A stretch of 57,683 nucleotides of DNA from an uncultured Clostridium sp. Lineage in GTDB: Bacteria > Bacillota > Clostridia > TANB77 > CAG-508. The notes under the pieces were generated by a model that was given only the letters and a program-made list of their open reading frames with translations, did no database searches and was not told where the DNA came from. The DNA lies in NCBI GenBank assembly GCA_946409935.1, contig CAMJYG010000006.1:1-57683 (forward strand), read 5' to 3'. This document shows positions 53,970 through 57,683 of this stretch, in pieces (positions within the stretch are counted from its first letter, which is position 1; every line of letters starts with the position of its first letter). Both the position numbers and the translations under genes were made by a program.

Positions 53970-54815
53970 ATGATAAAATTTGATGATTTTTTTAAAGAAG
54001 TAATTTCAAAAGGAAAAGTAAAGGTTAAGTTTAATATGAATGCGGGCGATAAGAACTATCCAGCACTTGATTTATTGCTTTCTGATGATTATAGATGGAT
54101 TGAAATGAATAGTTGGAAATCAAAACAAGCTAACAATAATTACTCGGACGCAGAATATGTTTTATCTTTTGCACAATACTATCCATATGGAAGTAATTAC
54201 TATATGTTTGGTGGTTTTTATAAAATAGAAAAAATAGAGCCAGAGGTATATGATCAGATTGGCTATAATTTAATTCTTCAAAATGAATTAAAAGACTACA
54301 TAAAAAGGTTAATTATAAAGCTAGATAGACCTATTGGAAGAGATATATACAATAAACCTTTTGAAAATGTGCAAAGAGATTTTAATCCTGAAATATATGA
54401 AATTACTCCTTCTGCAAGATTATGCGATTTTAATGGATATAATAATGTTTTATTATTACATAAAGATTTACAAATTATTGCTAAATACGGAGCACCACAA
54501 TGGGAAAATGCCTTAAAAAATGTTAAAGGAATATATGTTATTACTGATATCTCAAATGGGCAAATTTACATAGGATCTGCTACTGGAGAAAATGGTATAT
54601 GGCAACGATGGTGTTCATATGCTAAAGGGCTAACTGGAGATAATAAAGATTTTAAAAATATAGTAAAAGAAAATGGTGAAGATTATATAAGAAATAATTT
54701 TACTTATGCAATACTAGAAATTTTTGATATGAAAACTAATGATGACTACATCATTAGAAGAGAACATCATTGGATGAAAGTATTTCAAACAAAAAAGTTT
54801 GGAATGAATAATTAA
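53970..54815 (+). CDS. GIY-YIG nuclease domain protein with N-terminal recognition region
   Basis: 281 residues. The C-terminal 100 residues are GIY-YIG: NVKGIYVITDISNGQIYIGSATGENGIWQRWCSYAKG (GIY about 190, YIG about 202, Arg about 213), and DYIIRREHHWMKVFQTKKFG with the catalytic Glu. The N-terminal 180 residues (DLLLSDDYRWIEMNSWKSKQANNNYSDAEYVLSFAQYYPYGSNYYMFGGFYKIEKI) belong to a domain often found before GIY-YIG in standalone bacterial nucleases. AGGAG precedes ATG. Likely defence. Confidence 0.85.
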   Translation: MIKFDDFFKEVISKGKVKVKFNMNAGDKNYPALDLLLSDDYRWIEMNSWKSKQANNNYSDAEYVLSFAQYYPYGSNYYMFGGFYKIEKIEPEVYDQIGYNLILQNELKDYIKRLIIKLDRPIGRDIYNKPFENVQRDFNPEIYEITPSARLCDFNGYNNVLLLHKDLQIIAKYGAPQWENALKNVKGIYVITDISNGQIYIGSATGENGIWQRWCSYAKGLTGDNKDFKNIVKENGEDYIRNNFTYAILEIFDMKTNDDYIIRREHHWMKVFQTKKFGMNN

Positions 54816-54845
54816 TATAAATAAAAATAATTACTTATAAAGAGT

Positions 54846-54963
54846 TGAGGTAGAGATTTGGCTCTATGACCTCATACCAAAACGAGAATACTCTCGCAGT
54901 GGTTCAGCCAAAAACTATAAGGAATAATAAAGTTAAAACTTTGGATTATTCCAAAGTTTTTTG
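54846..54963 (+). ncRNA. Structured RNA with pseudoknot and terminator (riboswitch-like leader or sRNA)
   Basis: TGAGGT/ACCTCA plus AGAG/CTCT form hairpin 1 (54846-54874). ACCA/TGGT with inner CGAGA/TCTCG form hairpin 2 (54876-54903). TTTGGCT (54857-54863), in and beside the loop of hairpin 1, pairs with AGCCAAA (54906-54912), giving a pseudoknot or an alternative fold. A terminator ends it. It matches no riboswitch class that I can recall. It lies before the small gene at 55002. Confidence 0.6.
54935..54963 (+). terminator. Intrinsic terminator of the structured RNA
   Basis: AAAACTTTGG (54935-54944) with CCAAAGTTTT (54951-54960), 10 bp perfect, T run to 54962. Confidence 0.9.
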
Positions 54964-55001
54964 TTTTTATCTTGCTATTTATATGTGGAAAAGAGGTAAA
55001 G

Positions 55002-55307
55002 ATGAGAAAAATATTAATTAATATTAGTGATATTGAAAAAGAAATATCTAAAGAAGTTGAATTTAATAAAAGTAAAGGTTTAACACTTGCCACAGATAAG
55101 TTATTATTAACATTATTTTTAGATGGACATGAGAAAAGTTGGAGATTAAAAATACTCGAACATTCAAAAAATAATTATTTAGAGGGAGGAATCTATAATA
55201 AAGATAGAAATTGCTATTATCCTAAAGATTTATTAACCAATAAAAATATTGCTGAAAAGAACAAGCTTGAAAAGCTATTTAAAAAATGGGGTTTTAAAAA
55301 TTTGTAA
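55002..55307 (+). CDS. Small unknown protein behind the structured RNA
   Basis: 101 residues, basic: MRKILINISDIEKEISKEV, then LATDKLLLTLFLDGHEKSWRLKILEHSKNNYLEGGIYNKDRNCYYPKDLL. Not recognised. AGAGGT lies before ATG 55002. Its expression would depend on read-through of the terminator at 54935 unless another promoter exists. Confidence 0.5.
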   Translation: MRKILINISDIEKEISKEVEFNKSKGLTLATDKLLLTLFLDGHEKSWRLKILEHSKNNYLEGGIYNKDRNCYYPKDLLTNKNIAEKNKLEKLFKKWGFKNL

Positions 55308-55313
55308 TTATTA

Positions 55314-55363
55314 TGCATTGTGTGACCAATTACATTGAAATAATATATTATTCATAATATAAT
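55314..55363 (+). promoter_or_regulatory. TGACCA-box promoter (copy 4)
   Basis: Box TGCATTGTGTGACCA ending at 55328, six bases, TTGAAA (55335-55340), 17 bases, TATAAT (55358-55363). Drives 55388-57640. Confidence 0.7.
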
Positions 55364-55387
55364 GTCCACATACAAATAGGAGGGAAT

Positions 55388-56314
55388 ATGAAAACAGAAT
55401 ACTACGATTTAGATGAAATTATTAAATTGAATAAGCCACAATTAATAGTATGTTCGAGTGCAGACTATGTAATTGAACCATTATTAAAAAATATTTTAAA
55501 AAATATATCAATAGATCAAAAAATATCTGCTTTATATATTGACAATGATTTGATGGAAGATTGTACTAAAAATATAAAAAAAGAAAGGGAAATAATTTTT
55601 GAAAATAAGATGCATGAAATGGAAATATTACCTATGTTAATGGATGTATCAGATACTACACGTGATGATATTGTATCAAACATTACTATGTTGGATAGAT
55701 ATAAATTAATGGATAATCGAATTGTAGAAGGTGTTTTAACTAAAGAAGAAATAAAGAAATTAAGTAAAGACAATAAAATAGAGTTAATAGATGTAATTGA
55801 TGGAAAAAAATATTTCAATAAATGTGATTTGTTCAATATTGAAGATAGAGAAAAAATTAAAGAAGCAGATTTACTTTTAAAATCTTCTCCATTATTTTTA
55901 AAACATATTGAAAAAATTGCATTAGAGGATTTTAAGAAATTATGTTATGAATATAGGAGAGATAATAAAATAAATATAATAATTCTAAATGATATAAAAA
56001 CTATTAATTATCCTAGTGAAATAGAAATACTTAATGAACTAAAAGAACTATCAAGGAAACTAAATATAATAATTATTATAGGCTATGATTTAATAAAAAA
56101 AGATACATTTTCTATAGAAAATGAATTAGAAAATATAAAACAAAAATGTAGATTTCTAGACACCATTTTATTTTTAAAACAAGGGATAGGAGAAGATAAA
56201 AATATTCTACATATTTGGACTATGAAAAATATAAACAATAAATTAGGTAAAATAAGTTTATTATATTTAGAGGAATACAAAAAATGCATAAATTTAGAAA
56301 GAAATTTTGAATGA
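55388..56314 (+). CDS. DnaB-helicase-like ATPase fold without a P-loop
   Basis: 308 residues. The layout follows the C-terminal RecA fold of DnaB: ISALYIDNDLMEDCTKNIKKE (place of FSLEMxxxQL), LLLKSSPLFLKHIEKIALEDFKKLCYEYRRDNKINIIILNDIKTI (place of the IDYLQL strand), ELKELSRKLNIIIIIGYDL (place of LKxLAxELxxPVIxLSQ) and RFLDTILFLKQ (place of ADVVLFLYR). The Walker A region reads PQLIVCSSADYVIEP, with no GKT/S. It is probably an inactive, regulatory or scaffold relative. The family call rests on pattern. Confidence 0.55.
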   Translation: MKTEYYDLDEIIKLNKPQLIVCSSADYVIEPLLKNILKNISIDQKISALYIDNDLMEDCTKNIKKEREIIFENKMHEMEILPMLMDVSDTTRDDIVSNITMLDRYKLMDNRIVEGVLTKEEIKKLSKDNKIELIDVIDGKKYFNKCDLFNIEDREKIKEADLLLKSSPLFLKHIEKIALEDFKKLCYEYRRDNKINIIILNDIKTINYPSEIEILNELKELSRKLNIIIIIGYDLIKKDTFSIENELENIKQKCRFLDTILFLKQGIGEDKNILHIWTMKNINNKLGKISLLYLEEYKKCINLERNFE

Positions 56315-56342
56315 TAAATAAATTGGAAAAGAGGTAAAAAAT

Positions 56343-56771
56343 ATGTTAAAAACAAAAGATGAAGAAATTAATAAAATAATTGCTAGAGCAGAAGAATGCA
56401 GAGAAAAATATAATAAGAAATTAGAGATGGAAAATAATGTGAAGTTCGATATAGATGTTAATATTGGAGATATATTTAGAGAGTTTTTTGGAAACTTTAA
56501 AAAATTAGACTATGATAATGAAAACAATGTTTTTATTAATTACAAATTAACAAAAGATGAGTTAGTAAATGGTTGCGAAAAAACTATAAAATTTAAAGTT
56601 AAAGAAAAGGATAACAAGAATATTGTAAAAAAAATGAAAATAAAAATCCCCCAAAATGTAAGTGATGGACAAAAGATTATTGTACGTGGATGTGGCAATT
56701 TTATAAATGAAAAAAAACAATATAGTGATTTAGTTATCAATATTTTTAAGAAAGGGAGAAGATGGATATGA
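56343..56771 (+). CDS. DnaJ C-terminal substrate-binding domain without J domain
   Basis: 142 residues. NNVFINYKLTKDELVNGCEKTIKFKVKEKDNKNIVKKMKIKIPQNVSDGQKIIVRGCGNF...YSDLVINIFKKGRRW matches the DnaJ C-terminal beta domain (LTLEEAxxGxxKTIxF, VxIPxGVxDGxxIRxxGxGxxG, GDLxVxIxxxxH). No J domain (HPD) and no zinc fingers. It could bind an unfolded client without recruiting DnaK. It overlaps the next gene by 10 bases. Confidence 0.8.
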   Translation: MLKTKDEEINKIIARAEECREKYNKKLEMENNVKFDIDVNIGDIFREFFGNFKKLDYDNENNVFINYKLTKDELVNGCEKTIKFKVKEKDNKNIVKKMKIKIPQNVSDGQKIIVRGCGNFINEKKQYSDLVINIFKKGRRWI

Positions 56772-57640
56772 AAAAGGTTTATTTATTGAAAGTAATGTTT
56801 AATTTAAACGATTTTGAACATCATTATGAAAATGTATATTCAAATATAGAATTAGCAAAAGAGTTTGGAGAAAAGTGGTTAGAAGATGAATTGAGAAAGG
56901 AATATGAAGATTGGTTTGAAAAAGATATTGATAAAGATATTCCTAGACAAGAATTATCAAAAGAGCAATTATTTAAATTAAAAACTATATATGATTTCTC
57001 AATAACGGAATTTGACCTAGAATATGTTGATAAATTAAATGATATAAACAATTTACCAGTTGTGGCTGATATGGATATTCATGATTCATACTGTGCTAAT
57101 TTAGAACCTGCAAAGATAGAACATAGTTATGATTATAATGGAAAAGAAATCTATATTAAAGGTATTTATATCTTTTGTTACAAAGGTAAAAGATTAGAAA
57201 GAGAAGTTATGGTTGATTTTGAAGATTATATAAATTCAAATGCCGGAACTAAATTTAAAATGGGAGATATAGTAAAAATAAAGGAAAATGTAAATAGTCA
57301 TCATAATTATAATTTTGATGATAAATTACATGTAATAACAGATATTCCACATAAAGAGAAAAATCAAAAATTCTTTAGTAACACATATAATGTAATTGTA
57401 AATCATAATAGCTATGATGAAGGTTGCCATGTTGATATTTTTCATGAAAATGAACTAGAACTTTTTACTGGAGATTTACCAGATGATTCTCCAATTGTTT
57501 TTTTAAGTAAGTATTTCAAAGGAAAAATAAAACTTAATAATATCAAGTGGATGGATATTGAATGTGGACATATTACATTAAATGAAAGCAAAAGCTTTAG
57601 AGATGTTCCAGAAATAATTGAGCAATTAAAAGGAGACTAA
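56762..57640 (+). CDS. Unknown protein, last gene of the window
   Basis: 292 residues. N-terminal part helical and acidic; the middle contains FKMGDIVKIKENVNSHHNYNFDDKLHVITDIP, an SH3-like barrel pattern as in DUF-type chromatin-like domains, then HVDIFHENELELF. Not recognised. ATG 56762 and ATG 56768 are both possible after GGGAGAAG. With the two genes before it, it forms an operon behind TGACCA promoter copy 4. Confidence 0.5.
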   Translation: MDMKKVYLLKVMFNLNDFEHHYENVYSNIELAKEFGEKWLEDELRKEYEDWFEKDIDKDIPRQELSKEQLFKLKTIYDFSITEFDLEYVDKLNDINNLPVVADMDIHDSYCANLEPAKIEHSYDYNGKEIYIKGIYIFCYKGKRLEREVMVDFEDYINSNAGTKFKMGDIVKIKENVNSHHNYNFDDKLHVITDIPHKEKNQKFFSNTYNVIVNHNSYDEGCHVDIFHENELELFTGDLPDDSPIVFLSKYFKGKIKLNNIKWMDIECGHITLNESKSFRDVPEIIEQLKGD

Positions 57641-57663
57641 CTATTAAAAGTCAATAGTTTTTT
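57639..57663 (+). terminator. Terminator at the end of the last operon
   Basis: AACTATT (57639-57645) with AATAGTT (57653-57659), then T to 57663. Confidence 0.75.
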
Positions 57664-57683
57664 AAAAAATTTTTAAATTGGAA

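Larger units (their letters stand above)
6212..57683 (+). mobile_element. Integrative and conjugative element inserted in cotJC (left end present, right end outside window)
   Basis: The region holds a relaxase with MobC, a full set of type IV secretion genes (VirD4, VirB6-like, PrgI, VirB4, NlpC/P60), ArdA, a sortase with a wall-anchored adhesin, and restriction, nuclease and other cargo. The left junction is placed within or just after GAAGAATGAGCTCC because cotJC homology stops there. No integrase, excisionase or topoisomerase is seen, so the recombinase is expected beyond 57683. Gene content resembles the Tn1549/CTn class rather than Tn916; this comparison is from memory of family order, not from a search. 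Confidence 0.85.

Overview
The window is very AT-rich, genes are almost all on the + strand, and it carries spore-coat genes (cotJA, cotJB, start of cotJC). This points to a low-GC, endospore-forming Firmicute of the Clostridia type. No species can be named from the sequence.

Positions 1-6217 look like ordinary chromosome: the 3' end of groEL, a tRNA-Thr(CGU) with its own promoter, a small membrane protein, mscL, a family 2 glycosyltransferase, lysS, rpmF and the cotJ operon. cotJC breaks off after about 65 codons, inside its conserved GTEE segment. From there to the end of the window the DNA belongs to an integrative and conjugative element (ICE) whose right end and integrase lie outside the window.

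Left end of the element (6218-6467): overlapping direct and inverted repeats, a 15-bp tandem repeat, a 16-bp palindrome and a strong hairpin directly before the first gene. 6.4-14.7 kb: a helix-turn-helix protein, a class B sortase, membrane-anchored surface proteins and a 1282-residue thioester/SpaA-type wall-anchored adhesin. 14.7-25.2 kb: a type IV secretion system of the PrgI/VirB4/VirD4 kind (VirD4, small VirB2-like protein, VirB6-like, PrgI/VirB3, VirB4, NlpC/P60 hydrolase). 25.2-29.9 kb: accessory genes including an MT-A70 methyltransferase and an ArdA-like antirestriction protein. 29.9-30.2 kb: a highly structured non-coding stretch (candidate oriT or single-strand origin). 30.2-39.1 kb: cargo, including a SprT-like protein, a glycine-rich membrane protein pair and a GmrSD-type restriction enzyme. 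39.2-41.9 kb: MobC and a MOBP-type relaxase. 42-57.6 kb: a DNA cytosine methyltransferase, an MmeI-like restriction-modification enzyme and a dense block of nuclease, dGTPase, ADP-ribosylglycohydrolase, WYL-regulator and GIY-YIG genes.

Most striking observation: four secretion genes (virD4, virB6-like, virB4, NlpC/P60) are each broken by +1 frameshifts, nine in all. Every one has the same form: an in-frame CGG codon whose first C must be skipped so that GGN is read as glycine. Where the family is well known (Walker A GTGKS, DPKGE and DEWAQLGEIP of VirD4; DPQGEY of VirB4) that glycine is the conserved residue. In my manual scan CGG is not used as an ordinary in-frame arginine codon anywhere else in the window. 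Either CGGN is read as a four-base glycine codon (or CGG is an unassigned codon that forces +1 slippage), or this is a systematic artefact or a very specific inactivation process. A second pattern is a family of four cargo promoters sharing an ACA-TT-TRTGACCA box at a fixed distance from the -35 element.
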